A stretch of 59,268 nt of DNA from a virus, in the IMG/VR virus record IMGVR_UViG_3300028024_000010, positions 1 to 59,268 of that record; one strand, 5' to 3'. Made by a program: the position numbers and the translations under genes. Shown here one piece after another: positions 31,613 to 39,410 of the stretch (positions within the stretch are counted from its first letter, which is position 1; each line of letters starts with the position of its first letter). The notes beneath the pieces are model-generated. The model was not told the origin of the DNA. It was given only the letters and a program-made list of their open reading frames with translations, and ran no database searches.

Positions 31613-32319
31613 TGGCCGAGGATTTCAGCCGCATCGTCGATCTCGGCGCCGAGCTGCAGCGCGACCTTGCGCAATTGCTACCGCAGGAAGTCCAGCAACT
31701 GCATGTCGCTTATGCCAAAGAGGTGAAGGCCGCGGAAATGTCTGCCGGCGGTTTCCGGCCGACCGAGGTGCAGACCATTGTCGACGGCCGGTCGCCGGCG
31801 GCCGAGGAACAGGTGCGGCCCTTCGGCATCATCGCTTATCGCTTCGGCTCGATTGTCGATGTGGCTTTCGAAGTGCGCGACCTGCTGATCAGGGAATCGC
31901 CGAAGGGCGAAACCGGCCTCTATTCGCAGAGCTGGTTCGCGATCGTCAACGGCGAGCCGGTTGCCTGGGAAGCGCTGGAGCAGACATGGAAGCCGGGCCA
32001 AGAGATCTGGATCAGCAACGACCAGCCGTATTCTCGCATCCTTGAAGTCGGCGCTGACCCCAATGGGCCGCTGCGGGTCTTCAAGGTGCCGAACCACACG
32101 ACGCAGAAGATCCTGCCGGAAGCCCGCAGCCGGTTCGGCAATCTCGTGCGCATCAACGACACCTTCATCGACCTGCATGGTCCGGGAACAGGCAAAGCCA
32201 AGCCAAGCCGGACGCATGGCAGCTCGGTCCCCTGGATCCTGCAGAATTCGCAGGGTCGCAAGGGCCGGCTGGCCGGCGATCCGATCAACTATCCTGCCGT
32301 GGTGATCACGCCGCTATGA
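31612..32319 (+). CDS. neck/tail-completion protein, HK97 gp10-like position
   Basis: 235 residues. N-terminal helix (RIVDLGAELQRDLAQLLPQEVQQLHVAY) followed by a beta-rich domain (QEIWISNDQPYSRILEVG). The helix plus the YSRILE(V/N) patch is usual for head-tail joining proteins of the HK97 gp10 group. The location between the island and the tail terminator supports this. Confidence 0.68.
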   Translation: MAEDFSRIVDLGAELQRDLAQLLPQEVQQLHVAYAKEVKAAEMSAGGFRPTEVQTIVDGRSPAAEEQVRPFGIIAYRFGSIVDVAFEVRDLLIRESPKGETGLYSQSWFAIVNGEPVAWEALEQTWKPGQEIWISNDQPYSRILEVGADPNGPLRVFKVPNHTTQKILPEARSRFGNLVRINDTFIDLHGPGTGKAKPSRTHGSSVPWILQNSQGRKGRLAGDPINYPAVVITPL

Positions 32320-32747
32320 ATATCATCGAAGCCCGCCAGGCCGTGAAGCAATACGTCACGGATCATTGGACGACGACGCCGATCGTCTGGCCGAACCCGG
32401 CCCGCCCCGGAAAGGGACCGCCGAAGCAGATATCGGACATCGATCCGCATTGGATCGCCCTCGAAATCCTGGATCTCAGGGCCGATACCGGCCTCGGCGA
32501 GGTTGGAAGCCGTTTCGCGCAGGATGACGGCTTGTTCATCATCAACGCCTTTGCACCGGTGATGACGGATGAGGATCAGCTTTGGAGCATCGCGTTCCAA
32601 TTCAGCGAGATTTTCCGCGCGCTGAAACTCGATGGCTTGCAATTCATGTCACCGCGAATCCAGCCATCCGCCACGCGGTCCAGCGATGACGGCGCCTGGT
32701 ACGCGCTGACCGCGACGGTGCCGTTCATGCTTTTAGGTACCGTCTGA
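32316..32747 (+). CDS. tail terminator protein
   Basis: 143 residues. MNIIEARQAVKQYVTDHW, then ALEILDLRADTGLG and GLFIINAFAPVMTDEDQLWSIAFQFSEIF, the alpha-beta pattern of lambda gpU-like tail-terminator proteins. It caps the tail tube and stops its growth. Followed by a terminator at 32790. Confidence 0.75.
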   Translation: MNIIEARQAVKQYVTDHWTTTPIVWPNPARPGKGPPKQISDIDPHWIALEILDLRADTGLGEVGSRFAQDDGLFIINAFAPVMTDEDQLWSIAFQFSEIFRALKLDGLQFMSPRIQPSATRSSDDGAWYALTATVPFMLLGTV

Positions 32748-32767
32748 CAGACGGTCAGCCCTCATAG

Positions 32768-32783
32768 CCCTTGGGCAAGGCAG
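32768..32783 (+). repeat. 16-base element copy 2, before the major tail gene
   Basis: Same CCCTTGGGCAAGGCAG as 24024-24039. It lies 45 bases before the ATG of the major tail gene and directly before a hairpin, just as in the capsid leader. ATAGCCC occurs just before the core in both copies. Confidence 0.7.
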
Positions 32784-32789
32784 TGATCG

Positions 32790-32813
32790 AGGCGCCTCCA
32801 GGCGCCTTTTTCT
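32790..32813 (+). terminator. hairpin with T-run before the major tail gene
   Basis: AGGCGCC, TCCA, GGCGCCT, then TTTTC. It has the form of an intrinsic terminator, yet it lies between the 16-base element and the tail gene's ribosome site (ATGGAG). If it acts as a terminator, the tail gene would need read-through or a promoter inside the leader. Confidence 0.7.
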
Positions 32814-32827
32814 TTATGGAGCCCCCA

Positions 32828-33289
32828 ATGACTGCACAACCGTTACCAGCCTCTGGTTCCAAACTCTACATCGGCGGCATCGGCGATCTCGACGCCGAAA
32901 CGGGTTGGACCCTGATTGGCCGCGTGATCACCATGGGTGAATGGGGCGGCAAAGACGATCTCATCGACTTCGTCGACCTCGGCACCGGTATCCACATCAA
33001 ACTGAAGGGTCCGACCAATGCCGGGTCCATGGCATGCGGCATGGCGCGCGTGCCGAGCGATGCCGGCCAGGCCGCCTTGCAGGCAGCTTATGACGACAAG
33101 GTCAATGACTACAACTTCAAGGTTACGCTGCCGGATACGCCGAGCCATACCGGCGGCACGCCGACGACCCAGAAGTTCAAGGGCAAGGTGATGGGATATA
33201 CGACCAATATCCAGAATGCGAACAGCGTCATCCAGGCCGGCGTCGCGATCGAGCTGACGAGCGTACCGGAAGAAACGCCGGCCGCGTAA
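32828..33289 (+). CDS. major tail (tube) protein
   Basis: 153 residues from ATG 32828 (MTAQPLPASGSKLYIGG). Beta-rich, with WTLIGRVITMGEWGGK, then DLIDFVDLGTGIHIKLKG, then TTQKFKGKVMGYTTNIQNANSV, which is typical of siphophage tube proteins. It has its own leader and is followed by a further terminator-like hairpin, the mark of a highly expressed, separately controlled gene. Confidence 0.85.
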   Translation: MTAQPLPASGSKLYIGGIGDLDAETGWTLIGRVITMGEWGGKDDLIDFVDLGTGIHIKLKGPTNAGSMACGMARVPSDAGQAALQAAYDDKVNDYNFKVTLPDTPSHTGGTPTTQKFKGKVMGYTTNIQNANSVIQAGVAIELTSVPEETPAA

Positions 33290-33311
33290 CAGCCAAGCCT
33301 TTTCTGATTGA

Positions 33312-33343
33312 GCCGTCGCAGATCCCTGCGGCGGCATTTTCTT
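33312..33343 (+). terminator. intrinsic terminator after the major tail gene
   Basis: GCCGTCGCAG, ATCC, CTGCGGCGGC, then ATTTTCTTT. Ten pairs with one G-U. Probably partial, so that the tube protein is made in excess over the tail chaperone and tape measure. Confidence 0.8.
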
Positions 33344-33353
33344 TGGAGCAAAC

Positions 33354-33704
33354 ATGTCGAATTTGAACGATGGCGAAGTGCAGATTGTCCTCGGCGATGA
33401 AACTGTCACCCTGGAGCCGACGATCGAGGCCGTGAAATCGCTTTCAAGGCTCTATGGCGGCCTGCAGGGTGCCCTGAAAGCCTGCAGCAACCAGGATATC
33501 GAGGCGCAGGCGGCGATCGTGCAGATCGGCGCCAATATCGAAGACAAGGCCGATATCAAGATGCTGCCGCTACGGATTTTCAAGGCCGGCATGCTGAAGA
33601 CGACGCCGCTGCTCAACGATTACATCCTGATGCTGATGAATGGCGGCAAGCCGCTCGTCGAGCAATCTGACAGCGGAAACGACGCGGGAAACTCACCTGG
33701 CTGA
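33354..33704 (+). CDS. tail assembly chaperone, short form (G-like)
   Basis: 116 residues (MSNLNDGEVQIVLGDETVTL). Pattern: TLEPTIEAVKSLSRLYGGLQGAL, then PLLNDYILMLMNGG. This is the layout of gpG-like chaperones that coat the tape measure during tail assembly. Near its end the slippery site GGGAAAC allows a -1 shift into a second open frame. Confidence 0.85.
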   Translation: MSNLNDGEVQIVLGDETVTLEPTIEAVKSLSRLYGGLQGALKACSNQDIEAQAAIVQIGANIEDKADIKMLPLRIFKAGMLKTTPLLNDYILMLMNGGKPLVEQSDSGNDAGNSPG

Positions 33705-33943
33705 GCATCGAGGACTACTGCGTCCACCTCTACGGCATCGCTAGAGGGGTGCTCGGCTTTACCGAACGCGAGGCAATGCGCACGCCAATGCCTCGGATCG
33801 AAATCGCCCATAAGGCGCGCCTCGATTTCGAGATCGATATCAATCCCATGATCAAGAAACCGGAAGCGTTCCCGATTCCGACGCAAGCGCCTGAGGAGTT
33901 TTTCGCCATGATGAAGCGCAGGCAGAAGGCCAAGAATGGCTAA
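33354..33943 (+). CDS. tail assembly chaperone, frameshifted long form (G-T-like)
   Basis: A -1 shift at 33686-33692 joins 113 residues of the short form to 83 residues read in the other frame (LTWLSIEDYCVHLYGIARGV, then TEREAMRTPMPRIEIAHKARLD) and ends at TAA 33941-33943; about 196 residues. The second frame has no own start until 33749, but clearly protein-like sequence begins before that, which is why a shift is needed. Lambda uses the same trick with GGGAAAG. The long form should bind tape measure and tube proteins. It overlaps the tape-measure start by 8 bases. Confidence 0.85.
33686..33692 (+). other. programmed -1 frameshift site GGGAAAC
   Basis: The heptamer G GGA AAC is in the correct phase relative to the chaperone frame (GGA at 33687-33689, AAC at 33690-33692). 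Slipping back one base yields GGG AAA, and the -1 frame is then open to 33943. The stop of the original frame follows four codons later. Confidence 0.88.
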
Positions 33944-36900
33944 TAATTTTCAGAAGATCTATCAGATCGTCATCAAAGCGACCGGCGCCGATGAGGTCGA
34001 GAAAGCGCTTGCCGGCCTTATTGAGACGACCAAACAAGCTGCGACTGCGACAGCATCCCTTGACCGTATCAATCAGCGATTTGAATCGTTACAGCGCAGC
34101 CTCGATCCCCTAGCACAATCACAGATGGCCCTCGCTAAGGGCCTAAATACGATCACGCAATATGCCAATGCTACTGGTCAGGCGCTGTCTACGTTTCAGC
34201 CCGAGATCCAGAAGCTATATGACAAATATGATGCTGGCACGAAAGCGGCCAAGGCATTTGCCGATGCTCAGAACGTCGACGCGAAATCCTGGGTCTCTCG
34301 CTATGACCCGGTAACGACTGCGCAGGCTCGGTATAACGATGCCGTCACGAAGGGCACCGCTCTTGTCAAAGCCAATCTGATCACCTCCGAACAATTTGCG
34401 GCGGGCCTCAGGTTCGAGCAGACGGCGCTTGACGCCGTGACTGCTGCGCAGAAGCGCGCCGCAGCTGGTGGCGGTTCACTGTTCGGCCTCAATAATATCG
34501 GCCGCATGGAGCTTCAGGCCTCGGCGATCAACTTCGTACAGGGCATCTCCGCCGGCATCTCCCCCCTTCGCATGATCCAAACCGAGGCGCCACAGGTCTT
34601 CGGCGCTCTTATCCAGGGTGGTTTGAAGGTCAGCGCCTCGATGCTTGGCATGGGCGCGGCGCTCGGTGGCGCGGCGCTTGTAGTGGGCGGTCTCGGATAC
34701 GCTTTTGAAGCGGGATCAAGGCAGGCCAACGCCTTTAACCAGGCAATGCGGCTGACGGCGGACTCGTCTGGCATGACGAGCACGCGCCTCGAGCAGATCA
34801 TCGCCTCGGCGCAGAAATTCAGCAATATCGGCGCCCTGTCGGCCCGCTCCGTCGCGACAGAGATGACGGCCAGCGGCAAGCTCAGCGCCGATGTCATCGA
34901 ACGGCTGACCGGCCTGACCGAGGATTACGCCAAGGCCACCGGGCAGACGGCTGAAAAAGCCGGTACGGAGCTGACCAAGCTCTTCAGCGACCCCAAGCAG
35001 GGGATGCAGCAGCTTGACGACCAATATAACCTCCTCGATCAACAGCAGCGCCATTATATCGAGCAGCTGATCGCTCAGGGTGATCGGACCGGGGCGCAGA
35101 TCGCGCTCTCCGATGCTCTGGCTGGCCGGATCCATAACGTCGCCGACAATGTCGGATATCTCGGGCAAGTCTTAAAAGAAACCGGACGTCTCTGGCAGGA
35201 CTTCTGGAACGCCGCCGACAGCATCGGGCGCCCGGAGACGACCGGGCAGAAGCTTGCTGATTTGGATGCTCAGATCACAAAGCTGCAGCAAGACCGCGAC
35301 AATCAGAGCCACGCTTTGCTTGGTCAGTTCCTGCCCTTCCCCGGGCAGCGCAACCTTCAGAACCTGATCAATCAGCGTTCCATCGTCGAGGCTCAGCAGG
35401 CCGCCGAAGAGCAGAAAGCCCAGTCCGATGCGGCGGCGGCACAGTTCCGCACGCTCACCAAGGACATGGGCGATGCGGCGCAAAAATATGACACCTTCAC
35501 CTCCAAACAAAAGGCGCTGACGGACGAAATCGCCCGGTTTGATCGGGCCATTATCGAACTCGAAAGCCATAAGCCGGCCCAGGGTCCGCAGGGCGCCGCC
35601 TCATCCGCCCGCGATCAGGCCCTTCAGGATGCGTTGACGTCACGCCGCTTCGCCGCCGCCGAACAGGCGGCGATGCGGACGCCGCAGGATGAAGCCATTA
35701 CCCGGTCGAATATCGATAAACAGGTAGCCGCCGCCGGTCCGATCACCCGGCCGGCGCTGCAGGCGCGTCTTACCGCCGAAGATTCTGCCCGCCACAACGT
35801 CCAGATTCTGGCGCAGCCGAATGCCGAGGATCTGATTAAGCAGCAGGGCCAGCTGGCGGCGACCAATGCTGTCCTCCAGCAGACGACAGCGATCAGGGAC
35901 CAGAACACCCAGCTCACCCTGAACGCCCGGCTGACCCTGGCGACGGGCGAAGCCTGGATGCGCTCCGCGACCGAAGGCGCTACCGCCGCGGCACGCCAGC
36001 AGGCTGCCGTCGAGGCGCTGACCCAGCCGATCAATGTCGGCGCCCGGACGCTGCAGATCCTCAATCAGCAGGTCAATGATGCCGTCACTGCCGGCGCGCA
36101 GCAGGTGCGCTCGCTCGACGACCAGGTCACCGCGCAGGAACGCCTGGCCGCCGCGGCGAAGGGCGGCCCGCTCTCCGAACACCAGGCCGAGGTTACCAAC
36201 CAGATCACGGCGGCGACCAAGGACCTGAACGACAAGATGGCGCTGGCGCTGAGCATCGGCAACACCAAGGCCGCGGCAGACTTTGCGGATCAGATCGGCA
36301 AGATCGCCGATCGGACACGTGAGGCCGATGCGGCGGCTACCAAGGCGGCGAAGTCCCTACAGCTATTCTCGGCCGTGGAAGACCAGGGCTATCAGATGCG
36401 CCTGCTCCAAGTACAAACGGACAATGTCGGGGCCAATGACAACCAGCAGCAAAAAGCTCTCGCCGTCGCGCAGGCACAGATCGATCTCGAGAAACAGCAT
36501 CAGGACCTGACCAGTGACGACGCCAAGAAGTATCTGGCGAACGCCGCGGCGATCGCGGACATGAATGCCGAGCTGACCCGCCAAAAGGCGATCGCCTCTG
36601 AGCTGCCGAACGCCTTCGACCAGGCATTCGACCGGATCGGCGAGGCGGTCACCCAGTTCGCGGTCCAGGGTGGCAACGCCTTTCAATCGCTGCAGAACGT
36701 CGGCAATGCTGTCCTTTCCGAGCTTTTCCAGGAAGCGCTCAAGCTGTCGGTCGTCAACCCGCTGAAAAACTGGATGAACGGCGACGATGCGCTACCGAGC
36801 TGGAACGCCGTCATGAACCATGTGACGCAGGGCAGCGGGTCGGTCGCCGGGGCCCGAAATCAGTCGACAGGTGCCTTCGACATGGTGCCCTCGAGCGGCA

Positions 36901-37265
36901 GCTGGCTTTCCGGCATCGGTTCCTGGATCGGTTCGCTCTTCGCCGATGGTGGCGTTATGACCTCGCGCGGCCGCCTGCCGATCCGTGCCTATTCCGCCGG
37001 TGGCGTCACATCGACACCGCAGCTCGCCATGTTCGGCGAGGGATCAACCCCGGAAGCCTATGTCCCGGTGCCGTCTGGCCGCATCCCGGTCGAAATCCGC
37101 AACTTTCAGCCGGCGCAGGCCGCGAACAGCAACGGCGAGCGCCAACTGGTCGTCCATTTCAACTTCCAGACCGCGGCTGCGGTGGATGCCTTCAACCGCA
37201 GTCCGTCTCAACACGCCTATAAGGCCGCCCGCGCCTTGCAATCCTCTCTTGCGCGGAACGGCTGA
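33936..37265 (+). CDS. tail tape measure protein
   Basis: 1109 residues, the second longest protein in the window. N-terminal coiled coil (EKALAGLIETTKQAATATASLDRI), a hydrophobic membrane-like part near 230-255 (GMGAALGGAALVVGGLGYAF), long Gln/Ala/Asp-rich helices, and a typical C-terminus (FADGGVMTSRGRLPIRAYSAGG, then FGEGSTPEAYVPVP). At about 0.15 nm per residue the tail would be near 165 nm. The start overlaps the chaperone frame. Confidence 0.94.
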   Translation: MANNFQKIYQIVIKATGADEVEKALAGLIETTKQAATATASLDRINQRFESLQRSLDPLAQSQMALAKGLNTITQYANATGQALSTFQPEIQKLYDKYDAGTKAAKAFADAQNVDAKSWVSRYDPVTTAQARYNDAVTKGTALVKANLITSEQFAAGLRFEQTALDAVTAAQKRAAAGGGSLFGLNNIGRMELQASAINFVQGISAGISPLRMIQTEAPQVFGALIQGGLKVSASMLGMGAALGGAALVVGGLGYAFEAGSRQANAFNQAMRLTADSSGMTSTRLEQIIASAQKFSNIGALSARSVATEMTASGKLSADVIERLTGLTEDYAKATGQTAEKAGTELTKLFSDPKQGMQQLDDQYNLLDQQQRHYIEQLIAQGDRTGAQIALSDALAGRIHNVADNVGYLGQVLKETGRLWQDFWNAADSIGRPETTGQKLADLDAQITKLQQDRDNQSHALLGQFLPFPGQRNLQNLINQRSIVEAQQAAEEQKAQSDAAAAQFRTLTKDMGDAAQKYDTFTSKQKALTDEIARFDRAIIELESHKPAQGPQGAASSARDQALQDALTSRRFAAAEQAAMRTPQDEAITRSNIDKQVAAAGPITRPALQARLTAEDSARHNVQILAQPNAEDLIKQQGQLAATNAVLQQTTAIRDQNTQLTLNARLTLATGEAWMRSATEGATAAARQQAAVEALTQPINVGARTLQILNQQVNDAVTAGAQQVRSLDDQVTAQERLAAAAKGGPLSEHQAEVTNQITAATKDLNDKMALALSIGNTKAAADFADQIGKIADRTREADAAATKAAKSLQLFSAVEDQGYQMRLLQVQTDNVGANDNQQQKALAVAQAQIDLEKQHQDLTSDDAKKYLANAAAIADMNAELTRQKAIASELPNAFDQAFDRIGEAVTQFAVQGGNAFQSLQNVGNAVLSELFQEALKLSVVNPLKNWMNGDDALPSWNAVMNHVTQGSGSVAGARNQSTGAFDMVPSSGSWLSGIGSWIGSLFADGGVMTSRGRLPIRAYSAGGVTSTPQLAMFGEGSTPEAYVPVPSGRIPVEIRNFQPAQAANSNGERQLVVHFNFQTAAAVDAFNRSPSQHAYKAARALQSSLARNG

Positions 37266-37888
37266 TGTCAGGGTTCGATGAGATCCGCATGCCGCAGAAT
37301 CTGGCGGCCGGCGCCGTCGGCGGCCCCGGTTTCAGCACGACAGTGTTCCCGCTGAATTCGGGTTTCGAGAAGCGCAATCAGAACTGGGCGAAGTCGCGCT
37401 ATCACTGGACGCTGACTCACTGGATGAAAAGCGAAGCCGATATCCAGGCGATGATCACGTTCTTCCATCGTCGCGCCGGCAAGGCGAACGGCTTCCGTTT
37501 CCAGGATCTCGCCGATTATCAGGTCACCGCCTATCAGCAGTTCGCGACCGGTGATGGCGCCACGACACAGTTTCAGCTCAATAAGACCTATACCGACGCC
37601 CTTGGCTCCTACCAGCGTATCATCAAGAAGCCGGTCAACAATTCGACGCTCAGCATCAAGGTCGGCAGCACGATCATCACTGAAGGCATCGGCTCCAGTC
37701 ATTTCACCTGCGATTACACGTCCGGGATCGTGACCATCGGGACGGCGCCGGCATTGTTGACGGCGATCTATTGGACCGGCCAGTTCGATGTCCCGGTCCG
37801 GTTCGATACTGACCAACTGGATATCAATTTCCATCTGCTGCGGATCGGCTCCGCCGAAGGCCTCGATATCGTGGAGCTACGCCTGTGA
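37265..37888 (+). CDS. DUF2460 tail protein, GTA g12-like
   Basis: 207 residues. EIRMPQNLAAGAVGGPGFSTTV (matching the family's usual start), then HWTLTHWMKSEADIQAMITFFHRRAGKANGFRFQD, and DVPVRFDTDQLDI near the end. It is the distal tail protein in gene transfer agents of Rhodobacter type and in many siphophages of alphaproteobacteria. TGATG overlap with the tape measure. Confidence 0.9.
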   Translation: MSGFDEIRMPQNLAAGAVGGPGFSTTVFPLNSGFEKRNQNWAKSRYHWTLTHWMKSEADIQAMITFFHRRAGKANGFRFQDLADYQVTAYQQFATGDGATTQFQLNKTYTDALGSYQRIIKKPVNNSTLSIKVGSTIITEGIGSSHFTCDYTSGIVTIGTAPALLTAIYWTGQFDVPVRFDTDQLDINFHLLRIGSAEGLDIVELRL

Positions 37889-38997
37889 AGGCAGCCACGG
37901 CGCCGATGGATACACATCTGGCCGGCGATCTCACCAAGATGACGCTGTGCTGCCAGGTCACCCGCAAAGACGCGCAGGTCTTCCGCTTCACGACACATGA
38001 TCAGGATGTCGAATATCCGGCCGGCTCGGGCCTAATCTATTCGTCGTCTTTCGGATCGATTCCGAACGCCATCGACACGAACACCGATTACTCGGTGGCG
38101 ACGCAGAACTATTTCGGCTTCTGGGACGATGCCGAAGTCTCCGAGACCGACATGATCGGCGGCAAGTTCAATGGCGCCGATGTCCGCATCTTCCTGGTGA
38201 ATTGGTCTGATACCTCGGCGACAATGGGGCAGGTCAAGGAATTTCGCGGCAATTTTGGTCAAGCCTCGCTGACGAAGCAGGGATTCTTCCAGATCGAGCT
38301 CCGCTCGATGATGCAGAAATTGCAGCAATTGCTCGGCAGCTATTACAGTCAGACCTGTCAGCATAGCCTCGGCGATAGCAAGTGCCGAGTGCCGATCAAG
38401 CCTGACGATGTCCAGCGCGATACGGATTATGTGCTCGGTCAGATCGTCAAGGTGCCGGACATGATCCCGACGCCCGATAGCAGCGCCTATCATGACCGCA
38501 TCTTTACTTGCACAACGCCGGGCCATACTGACGTCTCGGCACCATTTTATGACTACGCCGTCGGCAACACGACGACCGATGGAACGGCCGCCTTCACCGC
38601 TGCGGAAGCCTGGACCCGCGCCGGAATCGTGGCGGCAGGAACCCAGACGACCGCCGCGGACAAGCACAGCTTCAATGTGACGTTGACGGAACCGCGTGCC
38701 ATCGACGGCTGGTTCAGCGCCGGTGTCCTGACTTTCGAGACGGGCCTCAATGCCGGCATCTCTCTCGAGGTCAAGAACTGGACCGCATCAGGCGCGATCA
38801 TGGGGCTGCGCTATGCGCTGCCTTTCGTGCCAGTCGCCGGCGACAAGTTCAGCGTTTATGCCGGCTGCAACCTGTTTAAATCCGGCTGTAAGAAGTTCAA
38901 CAATATCATCAATCGGCTCGGTTTCGACGATATCACCGGCGAAATCGCGATCCTCGGTTACGGCATCGGTGACGGCAATGTCAGTGTCGGGACCTGA
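37885..38997 (+). CDS. DUF2163/BR0599 hub protein, GTA g13-like
   Basis: 370 residues from GTG 37885 (ATG at 37906 also possible). KMTLCCQVTRKDAQVFRFTTHDQDV, then FRGNFGQASLTKQGFFQIELRSMMQKL, then four ordered Cys: TCQHSLGDSKC at about 155 and GCNLFKSGC at about 335. Family members carry such Cys, and the homologous hub protein of the Rhodobacter gene transfer agent was reported to hold an iron-sulfur cluster. Forms the first ring of the baseplate hub. Confidence 0.9.
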   Translation: MKAATAPMDTHLAGDLTKMTLCCQVTRKDAQVFRFTTHDQDVEYPAGSGLIYSSSFGSIPNAIDTNTDYSVATQNYFGFWDDAEVSETDMIGGKFNGADVRIFLVNWSDTSATMGQVKEFRGNFGQASLTKQGFFQIELRSMMQKLQQLLGSYYSQTCQHSLGDSKCRVPIKPDDVQRDTDYVLGQIVKVPDMIPTPDSSAYHDRIFTCTTPGHTDVSAPFYDYAVGNTTTDGTAAFTAAEAWTRAGIVAAGTQTTAADKHSFNVTLTEPRAIDGWFSAGVLTFETGLNAGISLEVKNWTASGAIMGLRYALPFVPVAGDKFSVYAGCNLFKSGCKKFNNIINRLGFDDITGEIAILGYGIGDGNVSVGT

Positions 38998-39406
38998 GAT
39001 CGCCGCCGCCGCCCGCAAATGGCTGGGCGTCAAATGGCGCCACCAAGGCAGGTCGGGACGCGGGGTCGATTGCATCGGCATAGGCGTCTGTGTCGCCGCG
39101 GATCTCGGTTTCAAGATTCAGGACCGCACCAATTACGGCCGGGAGCCGATACCGACCGAGATCGTCGCGGCCTTTCGCGGCAACGGTTTCAAGGAGGTCA
39201 TCCCGAGGACCATGCGGCAAATAGGCGACGTGCTGGTCTTTCGTGACGGCCGGCATATCCGCCATGTCGGCATCCAGTCGCAAAAGCACGATGTTCCGCA
39301 TCTGATCCATGCGGCCGCCGGACTGCGCCAGGTCGTCGAGGAACCGCTGACATCTGAATGGTTGGCGAAATTGGTCTACGTCTTCAGGTTTCCCGAGGTC
39401 GATTGA
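38978..39406 (+). CDS. NlpC/P60-type peptidase, GTA g14-like
   Basis: 142 residues from ATG 38978 (GTG at 38984 also possible). Catalytic Cys in RGVDCIGIGV, His in RHIRHVGIQSQ, the usual NlpC/P60 order. It probably opens peptidoglycan during DNA entry or closes the tail tip. Overlaps the end of the hub gene by 20 bases. Confidence 0.88.
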   Translation: MSVSGPEIAAAARKWLGVKWRHQGRSGRGVDCIGIGVCVAADLGFKIQDRTNYGREPIPTEIVAAFRGNGFKEVIPRTMRQIGDVLVFRDGRHIRHVGIQSQKHDVPHLIHAAAGLRQVVEEPLTSEWLAKLVYVFRFPEVD

Positions 39407-39410
39407 GAAA

